DNA of 17,887 bases from an uncultured Lachnospiraceae bacterium (GTDB lineage Bacteria; Bacillota; Clostridia; Lachnospirales; Lachnospiraceae), in assembly GCA_947003375.1 (NCBI GenBank), contig CAMQOJ010000025.1:1-17887 (forward strand), read 5' to 3'. The translations under genes were made by a program, and so were the position numbers. The notes under the pieces are model-generated. The model saw only the letters and a program-made list of their open reading frames with translations, ran no database searches and had not been told where the DNA came from. Each line of letters opens with the position of its first letter. Position 1 is the stretch's first letter. Of this stretch, positions 1 through 6,937 are shown one piece after another.

Positions 1-2
1 TG

Positions 3-347
3 GAGGGGCTGGCCGCAGGGCCGTCCATCGAGGCCCGCTGGGGCAAAAAGGCTGCGGAGCTGGCGGACAGGGACGAGGTATGGGAGATGGAGGCCTATTA
101 CATCGCCCAGGCCATCACGGACTACATATTTTCGTACTCCCCGCAGAAGATCATCCTCTGGGGCGGCGTCATGCACCAGGAGAAGCTCTTCGGCATGGTC
201 AGGAAGGAAGTGCTGAACCTGCTGAACGGCTATGTGGCCCATGAGATGATCACGGAGCACATCGACCAGTACATCGTGCCGCCTGCGCTGGGGGAGGATC
301 CCGGAATCATGGGCGCGATTAAGCTGGGGCTGGATGCACTGGGGTAA
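3..347 (+). CDS. ROK-family fructokinase, C-terminal part (5' end outside window)
   Basis: The open frame runs in from before base 1 (frame of base 3) and ends with TAA at 345-347, giving about 114 C-terminal residues. The visible start contains EGLAAGPSIEARWG, followed by an AITDYIFSYSPQKIILWGGVM block and GEDPGIMGAIKLG near the end. These are characteristic of the C-terminal lobe of ROK-family fructokinases (ScrK-type), which phosphorylate fructose to fructose-6-phosphate in the cytosol. The GGV and G-rich ends form part of the nucleotide-binding lobe. The N-terminal phosphate-binding motif and the ROK zinc motif lie outside the window, so substrate specificity is inferred from similarity. 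manA follows after 51 bases with no terminator seen between them. This fits co-transcription, because fructose-6-phosphate is the product of both enzymes. Confidence 0.85.
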   Translation, partial: EGLAAGPSIEARWGKKAAELADRDEVWEMEAYYIAQAITDYIFSYSPQKIILWGGVMHQEKLFGMVRKEVLNLLNGYVAHEMITEHIDQYIVPPALGEDPGIMGAIKLGLDALG

Positions 348-398
348 GCTCCTGACGCTTGGCAAAAATCAAAATATTTTAATTTAGGAGAAAATGAG

Positions 399-1358
399 AT
401 GACAGAAAAGAATCAGGTGCGGGAGCTGCTGTTATTGAATCCTGTGTGTACCCATAATATCTGGGGCGGCTCAAAGCTGCGTGAGATGTTCGGCTATCCG
501 GTGGAGGGAGATGACCTGGGAGAGTGCTGGGGAATCTCCGCCCACCCGGAGGGGGACGGGACTGTCCGCAGCGGGTCATATGAGGGGAAGACGCTGTCCT
601 GGCTCTGGGCGGAGCATCCGGAGCTTTTCGGGAACCTGCCCTATGACAGGTATCCCCTGCTGACGAAGATCATCGATGCCCAGGACGACCTGAGCATCCA
701 GGTGCATCCGGACGATGCCTACGCGCAGGTCCACGAGAACGGCAGTCTGGGCAAGACGGAGTGCTGGTTCATCTGTGACTGCAAGGATGACGCTACCATC
801 GTCATCGGCCACAATGCCGGGACGAAGGAAGAGCTGGAGGAAATGGTGCGGGAAGGGAAATGGACGGAGCTGATCCGGGAGATTCCCATCCACAAAGGGG
901 ACTTCCTCCAGATTGACCCCGGCACGGTGCACGCCATCAAGGCCCACACCCTGATACTGGAGACCCAGCAGAACAGCGCCATCACCTACAGGCTCTATGA
1001 CTACGGCCGTCTCCAGAACGGCAAGAGCCGCGAGCTCCATATCGACAAGAGCCTGGACGTGATCACGGTTCCGGCCAAGAGCGCCCAGGAGAGCGTGAAA
1101 TCCATCAGCGCATTGGAGAAGAATGAGCTGAACCGCATTTACGCCTGCGAGAAATATACAGTTTTCAAGGCGGATATAGACGGCAAGGCGTCATTTGAGC
1201 AGAGCTATCCCTTCCTGGCGGCATCCGTCCTGGAGGGCGAGGGATGCGTGGACGGAGTGGAAGTGCGCATCGGAGACCATTTCATCATTCCAAACGGCTA
1301 CGGGAAGGTAGAGATGAAGGGCAAGATGAGCCTGATTCTCTCTACAGTGGAAGGATGA
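399..1358 (+). CDS. manA: Mannose-6-phosphate isomerase, class I
   Basis: 319 aa, the usual size of the short Firmicutes class I enzyme that interconverts mannose-6-phosphate and fructose-6-phosphate. Visible hallmarks are the N-terminal NPVxxxxIWGG block (residues 14-24), the QVHPDD zinc-site motif (Q101, H103), the GKTECW block with E121, and the GTVHAI motif with H178. Q101, H103, E121 and H178 fit the known metal ligands of the cupin fold. ATG 399 is chosen because TAGGAG (385-390) stands 8 bases before it. The gene follows the fructokinase closely and precedes a hairpin at 1387-1417. The neighbours suggest a role in mannose, mannoside or sucrose use, or in supplying mannose-6-phosphate for glycan building; the sequence does not decide which. 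Confidence 0.95.
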   Translation: MTEKNQVRELLLLNPVCTHNIWGGSKLREMFGYPVEGDDLGECWGISAHPEGDGTVRSGSYEGKTLSWLWAEHPELFGNLPYDRYPLLTKIIDAQDDLSIQVHPDDAYAQVHENGSLGKTECWFICDCKDDATIVIGHNAGTKEELEEMVREGKWTELIREIPIHKGDFLQIDPGTVHAIKAHTLILETQQNSAITYRLYDYGRLQNGKSRELHIDKSLDVITVPAKSAQESVKSISALEKNELNRIYACEKYTVFKADIDGKASFEQSYPFLAASVLEGEGCVDGVEVRIGDHFIIPNGYGKVEMKGKMSLILSTVEG

Positions 1359-1386
1359 AACAGTAAATCCGCATAGGACTCAGGTG

Positions 1387-1417
1387 GGAAACCGGCTCTA
1401 AAGCAGAGCCGGTTTCC
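1387..1417 (+). terminator. Strong hairpin after manA (possible terminator or processing site)
   Basis: A perfect 13-bp inverted repeat, GGAAACCGGCTCT (1387-1399) and AGAGCCGGTTTCC (1405-1417), with a 5-base loop. No T-run follows the stem, so classic intrinsic termination is uncertain. A second small hairpin, TCCGCC/GGCGGA (1424-1429 and 1433-1438), comes directly after it and just before the next ribosome binding site. The pair may attenuate or stabilise the transcript between manA and the oxidoreductase. Confidence 0.55.
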
Positions 1418-1452
1418 GTAATATCCGCCAGAGGCGGACGGAAGGGAGCAGA

Positions 1453-2421
1453 ATGAGTACATTTCGATATGCCATACTGGGAGCCGCCAAGATAGCGGCG
1501 AAATTCTGTCTGGCCGCATCCTTGGTGAAGGACTGCCAGGTCTGCGCCGTGGCCAGCAAGAGCCTGGAGCGGGCGAAAGTTTTCGCCGGAAAGAACGGCA
1601 TCCCAAAGGCCTACGGCAGCTATGAGGAGCTTCTGGACAGGGAAAAGCCGGACTGCGCCTACATTGCCGTGACGGCCAACGACCATTACCGCCTGGCCAT
1701 GATGTGCGTGGAGCGGGGCGTCCCCGTGCTCTGCGAGAAGGCCATGTTCCAGAACAGCGCGGAGGCGGAGAGCCTCTTTGCCCAGGCGAGGGAACGGGGC
1801 GTCTTCGTCATGGAGGCCATGTGGAGCCGCTTCCTGCCCACCACGAAGAGGGTAAAGCTGTGGCTGGCCCAGGACAGAATCGGAATTCCGGAGATTTCCC
1901 AGCTTTCCATCGGATTCATTGCGCCGGAGGGAGCGGACAACCGCTATTTCAATCCGGAGCTTGGCGGCGGAGCGGCCAGGGACATCACGGTCTACGCCTA
2001 TGAAATCACCACATATGTCCTGGAGCAGGAAATCCGGAAAATGGAGGTCTCCGCGGTCCGAGGCGACACGGGCGTGGATATCAATAACCACATATCCATC
2101 GAATTCCAGCACACCCTGGCGGATCTGGCTACCAGCTTCGTGGCGAACATGGATTCCGGGATGGCGCTGTACGGCAGGAAGGGAAAGATTTTATGGCCCA
2201 ATCCCCACTTTTCCTCGGAATGCTTCCTGTATGACCAGGATGGGACATTGGTGGAGCATTTCGTAGACAAAGAGACGGAGAACGGTTTCACCTATGAGCT
2301 GGAGGAGACGATCCGCTGCATCGGGCAGGGGCTTCTGGAGAGCCCGGTGGTTCCCTGGAAGGATACGCTGGAATGCGCCCGGCTCTTCGACAGGATAGAC
2401 GGCTGCTGCGCGGAGCGCTGA
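1453..2421 (+). CDS. Gfo/Idh/MocA-family NAD(P)-dependent oxidoreductase (dihydrodiol-dehydrogenase-like)
   Basis: 322 aa. The N-terminus MSTFRYAILGAAKIAAKF is the Rossmann nucleotide-binding turn, with the GxGxxG pattern loosened to GAAKIA. The VPVLCEKAM stretch occupies the place of the family's EKP motif, with alanine instead of proline; the lysine is kept. VMEAMWSRFLPT is the block typical of the dihydrodiol-dehydrogenase/glucose-fructose oxidoreductase-like branch. The GGGAARDITVYAYE stretch supplies the central alpha/beta-domain active-site segment. Such enzymes oxidise or reduce sugars, inositols or related polyols in the cytosol; the substrate cannot be read from the sequence. ATG 1453 has GAAGGGA at 1441-1447. 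It stands between manA and a second family member, which suggests a sugar-derivative pathway. Confidence 0.85.
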   Translation: MSTFRYAILGAAKIAAKFCLAASLVKDCQVCAVASKSLERAKVFAGKNGIPKAYGSYEELLDREKPDCAYIAVTANDHYRLAMMCVERGVPVLCEKAMFQNSAEAESLFAQARERGVFVMEAMWSRFLPTTKRVKLWLAQDRIGIPEISQLSIGFIAPEGADNRYFNPELGGGAARDITVYAYEITTYVLEQEIRKMEVSAVRGDTGVDINNHISIEFQHTLADLATSFVANMDSGMALYGRKGKILWPNPHFSSECFLYDQDGTLVEHFVDKETENGFTYELEETIRCIGQGLLESPVVPWKDTLECARLFDRIDGCCAER

Positions 2422-2659
2422 GTATGGACACTGCCATAGAGGAGAACAGGAGGTGTGGGGATACGGCGAAGCGCTGCTGGCCAAGGGCGGGGAGTACGCA
2501 GGATGTGGCACGACCAGGCGAAGCGGTACCAGTGAGGAATCGGATTGGCGGATAGGATTTGTTGCCGGACAGAGAAAATTGTTGTGGAAAAATCCCGGGG
2601 AATGGTTTATGATGGATAGGCAACAAAAGAATTCTGTACGGGAGGAATGGCAAGGAGAA

Positions 2660-3943
2660 ATGAGTTCGAGACCAATTCGTATTATTATCGTAGGCATGGG
2701 GGTCAGATCCATGATTTATGCCCGTGAGGCGCTGGAGCATCCGGATCGGTTCCAGATCGTGGGGGTGGTGGACGTGAACCCGGAACGGGTGCAGACGGCC
2801 CGGAAGACCTTCGGGATACCGCAGGAGCATTGCTTCTCCTCCGTGGAGGAGCTGGCGGCGGTGCCGAAGTTCGCGGACGGCGTCATCAACGGAACCATGG
2901 ACCAGCAGCATGTGCCCACGTCCCTGCCCCTGCTGCGGCACGGGTATGACATCCTGCTGGAAAAGCCCTTCGCGGTGAACATGCATGAGGCCGAGCGGCT
3001 GTTGACCTGCGAGCATGTGACGGACCGGCATATCATGGTCTGCCATGTGCTGCGGTACGCCCCCTTTTACCGGAAAATCAAGGAAATCCTCACGGCAGGG
3101 GAAATCGGCAGGGTGGTGGACATCCGGATGGCGGAGCAGGTGAGCTATTTCCATGAGTCTGTGTCCTATGTGAGGGGAAAGTACGCCTCCCCCGAGATAT
3201 GCGGCTCCGGCATGCTGCTGTCCAAGTCCTGCCACGATATCGACATCATGACCTGGCTCATGCGGGGGAACGATCCCGTCAGCGTGTCCAGCGTGGGAAA
3301 TGTGTTCCAGTTCAAGCCTGAGATGGCTCCTGAGGGCGCGGGGAACTACTGTCTGGTGGACTGTCCCGTGGAACGGACATGCCCTTACTCGGCCAGGTGC
3401 CTGTATATCGAGCACCCCCAGCGCTGGACAGGCAATATCTGGCACGATATCGGGTACGAAGAGATTTCCGAGGAGGAAAAGGTGGCTGTCCTCAGCGACC
3501 CGGAGAATCCCTTCAGCCGCTGCGCGTACCGCTGTAACCTGCAGATCGTGGACCATCAGTCCATGCTGGTATGCTTCGCGGACGGGGCCACGGGGACATT
3601 CTCCATGAACGGCGGTTCCTCCGCGTCGGGCAGGCATATCCATATCACGGGGACCAGGGGAGAAATCTACGGAATCTTCGAGGAAGAGCAGTTCAAGGTG
3701 CACCGCATCGCGCCGGATGCTCCAGGCGGCAGGATCACGGAGGTGGTGGATGTGTCCAGAGACCAGAACGGGAACGCCCACGGAGGCGGGGACCAGGCCA
3801 TCATCCATGATTTCGTCACGCTGCTGCGGGGCGAGGAGCCTTCCCCCTGCTGCACCACGCTGGACGATTCCATGACCGGGCACAGGCTGGTGTTCCGGGC
3901 GGAGGAATCCAGGAAGAGGAACGGGGCCATGGTCACGGTCTGA
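2660..3943 (+). CDS. Gfo/Idh/MocA-family oxidoreductase with cysteine-rich insert
   Basis: 427 aa from ATG 2660. The frame is open upstream to 2453, and ATG codons at 2609 and 2612 with GGGGA before them are an alternative start. I chose 2660 because the Rossmann strand (IRIIIVGMG) begins a few residues later, as usual for the family; AAGGAG at 2652-2657 is only 2 bases away, so the start is uncertain. Other motifs are LLEKPFAVN (EKP at 101-103) and SKSCHDIDIM (H192, D193), which holds the active-site His/Asp. Between residues 231 and 292 lie six cysteines (231, 235, 241, 247, 288, 292) in the CPYSARC and CAYRC contexts. A similar cluster is, from memory, conserved in a subfamily and could be a metal or structural site. 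Substrate unknown. A 238-base spacer separates it from the preceding oxidoreductase. Confidence 0.85.
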   Translation: MSSRPIRIIIVGMGVRSMIYAREALEHPDRFQIVGVVDVNPERVQTARKTFGIPQEHCFSSVEELAAVPKFADGVINGTMDQQHVPTSLPLLRHGYDILLEKPFAVNMHEAERLLTCEHVTDRHIMVCHVLRYAPFYRKIKEILTAGEIGRVVDIRMAEQVSYFHESVSYVRGKYASPEICGSGMLLSKSCHDIDIMTWLMRGNDPVSVSSVGNVFQFKPEMAPEGAGNYCLVDCPVERTCPYSARCLYIEHPQRWTGNIWHDIGYEEISEEEKVAVLSDPENPFSRCAYRCNLQIVDHQSMLVCFADGATGTFSMNGGSSASGRHIHITGTRGEIYGIFEEEQFKVHRIAPDAPGGRITEVVDVSRDQNGNAHGGGDQAIIHDFVTLLRGEEPSPCCTTLDDSMTGHRLVFRAEESRKRNGAMVTV

Positions 3944-3951
3944 GGCTGGAA

Positions 3952-4123
3952 TCAAATACCCCGCTGCAAGCAACGGGGTATCAATCTTGCAGCGCTGCAG
4001 AGCAGCGGGGTATTTGACCCTCGCGGCATTCGTCAAATGTGCATGCAAGCATGCCCACTTGACTCATTGCTCGCGGGAATAAACTTCCCCGCGGCAGAGT
4101 TAAAAGTGTTTTTTGGACACTTT
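3952..4123. repeat. Hairpin-rich palindromic element, no coding potential
   Basis: Outer perfect 16-bp inverted repeat TCAAATACCCCGCTGC (3952-3967) and GCAGCGGGGTATTTGA (4002-4017). A competing inner pair is ATACCCCG (3956-3963) and CGGGGTAT (3974-3981). A second long stem follows: 4032-4046 pairs with 4049-4063 (15 positions, two mismatches) around GCATGC-AA-GCATGC. A third is CGCGGGAA (4072-4079) with TTCCCCGCG (4085-4093, one bulge), and a fourth AAAGTGT (4103-4109) with ACACTTT (4117-4123). The first hairpin may terminate the upstream oxidoreductase transcript. The whole stretch looks like a dispersed palindromic repeat or a structured RNA rather than random spacer. Confidence 0.6.
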
Positions 4124-4184
4124 GGTATTAGCTCTAACCTCGCTCTGCGCGGTAAAGCTCTGATTGAAGCAAGCTACAGGCAGG

Positions 4185-4211
4185 AAGCGTCCTCTCAGGA
4201 GGCGCTTTTTT
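4185..4211 (+). terminator. Possible intrinsic terminator overlapping the 3' end of the transporter gene
   Basis: AAGCGTCCT (4185-4193) can pair with AGGAGGCGCTT (4197-4207) with a two-base bulge, and a run of six T (4206-4211) follows on the + strand. It overlaps the TGA stop of the - strand transporter. The imperfect stem makes this tentative. Confidence 0.35.
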
Positions 4212-5136
4212 CCGCGGCTGCGCCTTTTCTTCCCCGCCCCGGCAGCTGGACCAGGATGATGGCCAGGAAGGTCAGGGCGCAGCCCGCCAGCTCCCTGGCG
4301 CTCAGGGTCTGGCTCAGGAGCAGCCATCCGGCGAGGGCGGAGATGACGGATTCCAGGCTCATGATCAGGGAGGCCACCGCGGGATTCAGATCCTTCTGTC
4401 CGATGATCTGGAAGGTATAGCCCAGGCCGCTGGAGAGGGCACCGGCGTATACGATGGGCATCCAGGCCGCAAGGATGCTGCCGAAATCCGGGCGCTCGAA
4501 CAGAAGCATACAGATGGCGCCCAGGACGGCGTTGGTCAGGGTCTGGACGCAGGAGAGCTTCACGCCGTCCACCAGGGGCGAGAAATGGTCCACCGACAGA
4601 ATCTGGATGGAGAAGACGACCGCACAGGCGAAGAGATAGATATCGCCTGTCTGCAGACGGAAGTCCCCCTTCGTCATGCAGAGCAGATACATGCCAAGAG
4701 CGGCCAGCGCCACGGCAGTCCAGATGCGCAGGCCGATTTTCTTGCCCAGGAAAATCCCGAACAGGGGCACGATCACCATGTACAGCGCGCTGATGAAGCC
4801 CGCCTTGCCCACGGTGGTCTCCCTCACGCCGAACTGCTGCAGGGTGCTTCCGCCGAACAGGCAGATGCCGCAGCAGATGCCCCCGATAAGCAGGAGTCTA
4901 TGATTCTTCCTCCGGTCTGCGGGCTCCTGCGGCCTTTTGCCGCGCCTGTCTAAGACCGCCGCCATGGGCAGCAGCACCAACAGGGCGACGATGTTGCGGG
5001 CGGCGATGAAGGTAAAGGGGCCTACATAGTCCATTCCCACGCTCTGGGCCACAAAAGTAAAGCCCCATATCAGGGCGGCGGCAAACAGGATGGCGGATTG
5101 TCTTAATGCGGTTTTGTTTATCATGTCTTTCTTCAT
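4195..5136 (-). CDS. DMT-superfamily transporter with two EamA domains
   Basis: 313 aa and very hydrophobic, with about ten predicted membrane segments in two EamA repeats (roughly residues 10-145 and 160-300). The first opens with the typical SAILFAAALIWGFTFVAQ segment and contains the PFTFIAARN block; the second contains VYAGALSSGLGYTFQIIGQK and SLIMSLESVISALAGWLLL. The family exports or imports small metabolites such as amino acids and nucleosides across the cytoplasmic membrane; the substrate is unknown. The frame is open up to 5313, but ATG 5136 has AGAAGGA 8 bases upstream and a promoter-like sequence (5216-5244) lies inside the longer frame, so the shorter start is preferred. It is transcribed divergently from leuC, about 300 bases away. 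Confidence 0.9.
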   Translation of the reverse strand: MKKDMINKTALRQSAILFAAALIWGFTFVAQSVGMDYVGPFTFIAARNIVALLVLLPMAAVLDRRGKRPQEPADRRKNHRLLLIGGICCGICLFGGSTLQQFGVRETTVGKAGFISALYMVIVPLFGIFLGKKIGLRIWTAVALAALGMYLLCMTKGDFRLQTGDIYLFACAVVFSIQILSVDHFSPLVDGVKLSCVQTLTNAVLGAICMLLFERPDFGSILAAWMPIVYAGALSSGLGYTFQIIGQKDLNPAVASLIMSLESVISALAGWLLLSQTLSARELAGCALTFLAIILVQLPGRGRKGAAAEKSAS

Positions 5137-5215
5137 GTCTTTTGTCCTTCTGGTTTCATGGACAGACCGCGCTTTCTGCCCGGCGGGAAAAGCGGTTGTC
5201 CTTTTTGGCTTCAAC

Positions 5216-5244
5216 ATTGTACCATATTTCGGAGAGACAGAAAA
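5216..5244 (-). promoter_or_regulatory. Candidate promoter for the DMT transporter
   Basis: Read on the - strand there is an extended -10, TGG-TACAAT (5224-5216), with a weak -35 TTTTCT (5244-5239) at 17 bases. It would give a leader of about 70 bases to ATG 5136. It rests on pattern matching only. Confidence 0.45.
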
Positions 5245-5296
5245 GCCCTGTTTTAAATATGTTTCAAAAGTTACCGGAGATGCCTGCATTTTATGT

Positions 5297-5325
5297 TTGA
5301 ATAATGTCCGCATATATGCTATGAT
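5297..5325 (+). promoter_or_regulatory. Sigma-A type promoter for leuCD
   Basis: TTGAAT (5297-5302), a 17-base spacer, then TATGAT (5320-5325). Transcription would start near 5332 and leave a leader of about 108 bases before leuC. Confidence 0.7.
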
Positions 5326-5354
5326 TTATTCTGACAATCACTAAAATCTGCCAA

Positions 5355-5422
5355 GCAGCCCGACTCACGAGCGAAAGCCAATGGGGACATACCTTGCAGG
5401 TCCGGTCTGCGGGGCTGCGGAC
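5355..5422 (+). promoter_or_regulatory. Structured leuC leader with mutually exclusive stems
   Basis: GCAGCCC (5355-5361) can pair with GGGCTGC (5412-5418). GTCCG (5400-5404) can pair with CGGAC (5418-5422), a few bases before the leuC ribosome binding site. The two stems cross each other and share a base, so they compete. A small ACCT-TGC-AGGT hairpin (5391-5401) and a GC-GAAA-GC loop (5371-5378) lie inside. No T-box consensus is visible and no known riboswitch was recognised. A regulatory role is inferred only. Confidence 0.35.
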
Positions 5423-5439
5423 TTTAGGAAAGGATGGTT

Positions 5440-6714
5440 ATGGATATGGGAATGACAATGACGCAAAAAATCCTGGCGGCCGCTGCCGGACTGGAAAAGG
5501 TGGAAGCCGGCCAGCTGATCGAGGCGAATCTGAACCTGGTGCTGGGCAATGACATCACCAGCCCTGTGGCGATCAAGGAGATGGACAAGTTCAAGGCGAA
5601 GGGCGTCTTCGACAAGGACAAGATTGCTCTGGTGCCGGATCATTTCGTGCCCAACAAGGACATCAAGTCCGCGGAGCACTGCAAGTGCGTCCGGGAGTTC
5701 GCCAGAAAGAACGATATCACCAACTATTTCGAGGTGGGAGAGATGGGCATCGAGCATGCCCTGCTGCCGGAGAAAGGGCTTACCGTGGCGGGAGACGTGA
5801 TCATCGGCGCGGATTCCCATACCTGTACCTATGGCGCTCTGGGCGCTTTTTCCACAGGCGTAGGCAGCACGGACATGGCAGCCGGAATGGCTACCGGCAA
5901 GGCCTGGTTCAAGGTGCCCGGGGCCATCCGCTTCGTCCTCACCGGCAAGCCCGCCAAGTGGGTCAGCGGCAAGGACGTGATCTTACATATCATCGGCATG
6001 ATCGGCGTGGACGGCGCATTGTATAAATCCATGGAGTTCGTGGGGGACGGCATCGCCAGCCTGTCCATGGACGACCGCTTCACCATTGCCAACATGGCCA
6101 TCGAGGCAGGGGGAAAGAACGGAATCTTCCCCGTGGACGCCCTGGCGGAGGCCTATATCAAAGAGCATTCCGACAAACCGTACAAGATTTATCAGGCGGA
6201 CGAAGATGCCGTCTATGATGCGGAATATACCATTGACCTGAGCGCGCTGCGCCCCACGGTGGCATTCCCCCATCTGCCGGAGAATACCCATACCATTGAC
6301 GAGATCCGGCAGATGGAGCCCATCGCCATCGACCAGGTGGTGATCGGTTCCTGCACCAATGGCCGTCTGGATGACCTGCGCACTGCGGCGGAGGTGCTGA
6401 AGGGCAGGCATGTGGCCAAGGGCATGCGCTGCATCGTGATTCCCGCCACCCAGGCCATCTATATGCAGGCCATGGAGGAGGGTCTGTTGAAGACCTTTAT
6501 TGAAGCCGGAGCTGTCGTCAGCACCCCCACCTGCGGCCCCTGCCTGGGCGGCTACATGGGCATCCTGGCCGAGGGGGAGAGATGTGTGTCCACCACCAAC
6601 CGCAATTTCGTGGGCCGCATGGGCCATGTGTCCTCCGAAATCTATCTGGCCAGCCCTGCGGTGGCGGCGGAGAGCGCGGTTGCAGGCGTGATTTCCGCGC
6701 CGGAGGAGGCATAG
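5440..6714 (+). CDS. leuC: 3-isopropylmalate dehydratase, large subunit
   Basis: 424 aa, the HacA/LeuC type of about 420 residues found in clostridia and archaea. With LeuD it isomerises 2-isopropylmalate to 3-isopropylmalate in leucine synthesis. The [4Fe-4S] cluster ligands are visible: C305 in GSCTNGR, and C365 and C368 in TCGPCLGG. The aconitase-family blocks VPDHFVPNKDIKSAE and ADSHTCTYGALGAFSTG are also present. Several in-frame ATGs crowd the start (5434, 5440, 5446, 5452, 5458). AGGAAAGG (5426-5433) stands 6 bases before 5440, so that one is used, although 5446 (MGMTMTQK) is what relatives commonly show. The gene has its own promoter and leader. Its partner leuD lies 223 bases downstream. 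Confidence 0.95.
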   Translation: MDMGMTMTQKILAAAAGLEKVEAGQLIEANLNLVLGNDITSPVAIKEMDKFKAKGVFDKDKIALVPDHFVPNKDIKSAEHCKCVREFARKNDITNYFEVGEMGIEHALLPEKGLTVAGDVIIGADSHTCTYGALGAFSTGVGSTDMAAGMATGKAWFKVPGAIRFVLTGKPAKWVSGKDVILHIIGMIGVDGALYKSMEFVGDGIASLSMDDRFTIANMAIEAGGKNGIFPVDALAEAYIKEHSDKPYKIYQADEDAVYDAEYTIDLSALRPTVAFPHLPENTHTIDEIRQMEPIAIDQVVIGSCTNGRLDDLRTAAEVLKGRHVAKGMRCIVIPATQAIYMQAMEEGLLKTFIEAGAVVSTPTCGPCLGGYMGILAEGERCVSTTNRNFVGRMGHVSSEIYLASPAVAAESAVAGVISAPEEA

Positions 6715-6785
6715 GACATCCCGAAACCGACAGGGACAGAAGCAAGCCGGAATTTTATGGAAAGAGTTCGGATAGAATGTCTCAT

Positions 6786-6800
6786 TTCCGGTATCCGGAA
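6786..6800 (+). repeat. Small hairpin in the leuC-leuD spacer
   Basis: TTCCGG-TAT-CCGGAA forms a perfect 6-bp stem. It lies in a spacer that is unusually long for this subunit pair. No T-run follows, so it is not an intrinsic terminator. Confidence 0.4.
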
Positions 6801-6873
6801 TAGATACGGAGAAGAGACAGTAAGTAATATTATTTGGGAACAGTTTTTTATAAGAAGGATTGAGTAAAAAGGA

Positions 6874-6926
6874 GCGCCCCGGAAGATGCCGCTGCTCTTT
6901 GCGGAAACGCTGCTTCAGCCGGGCGC
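6874..6926 (+). promoter_or_regulatory. Stem-loop directly before the leuD ribosome binding site
   Basis: GCGCCCCGG (6874-6882) pairs with CCGGGCGC (6919-6926) with one bulged base. It encloses a smaller GCG-GAAA-CGC hairpin (6901-6910). The outer stem ends directly against GGAGGAGG (6927-6934), so it could tune leuD translation. The pairing is read from the sequence; the function is inferred. Confidence 0.4.
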
Positions 6927-6937
6927 GGAGGAGGAAT

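Noticed and set aside
2288..4048. Open frame of 586 codons on the - strand
   Set aside because: Antisense to the second oxidoreductase; His/Pro/Arg-rich composition with no recognisable domain.
4037..4420. 127-codon + strand frame
   Set aside because: It starts in the palindromic element, runs antisense into the transporter gene and has no ribosome binding site.
5137..5313. 59-residue N-terminal extension of the DMT transporter
   Set aside because: A promoter-like sequence lies inside it and a good ribosome binding site precedes ATG 5136; the extension has no membrane segment.
5332..5440. T-box or known riboswitch ahead of leuC
   Set aside because: The leader is too short for a normal T-box and the conserved TGGNACCGCG-like stretch is absent; no other riboswitch core was recognised.
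6860..6937. TTG-started N-terminal extension of leuD
   Set aside because: The extension is Arg/Cys-rich without homology, and GGAGGAGG stands directly before the internal ATG 6938 where LeuD homology begins.
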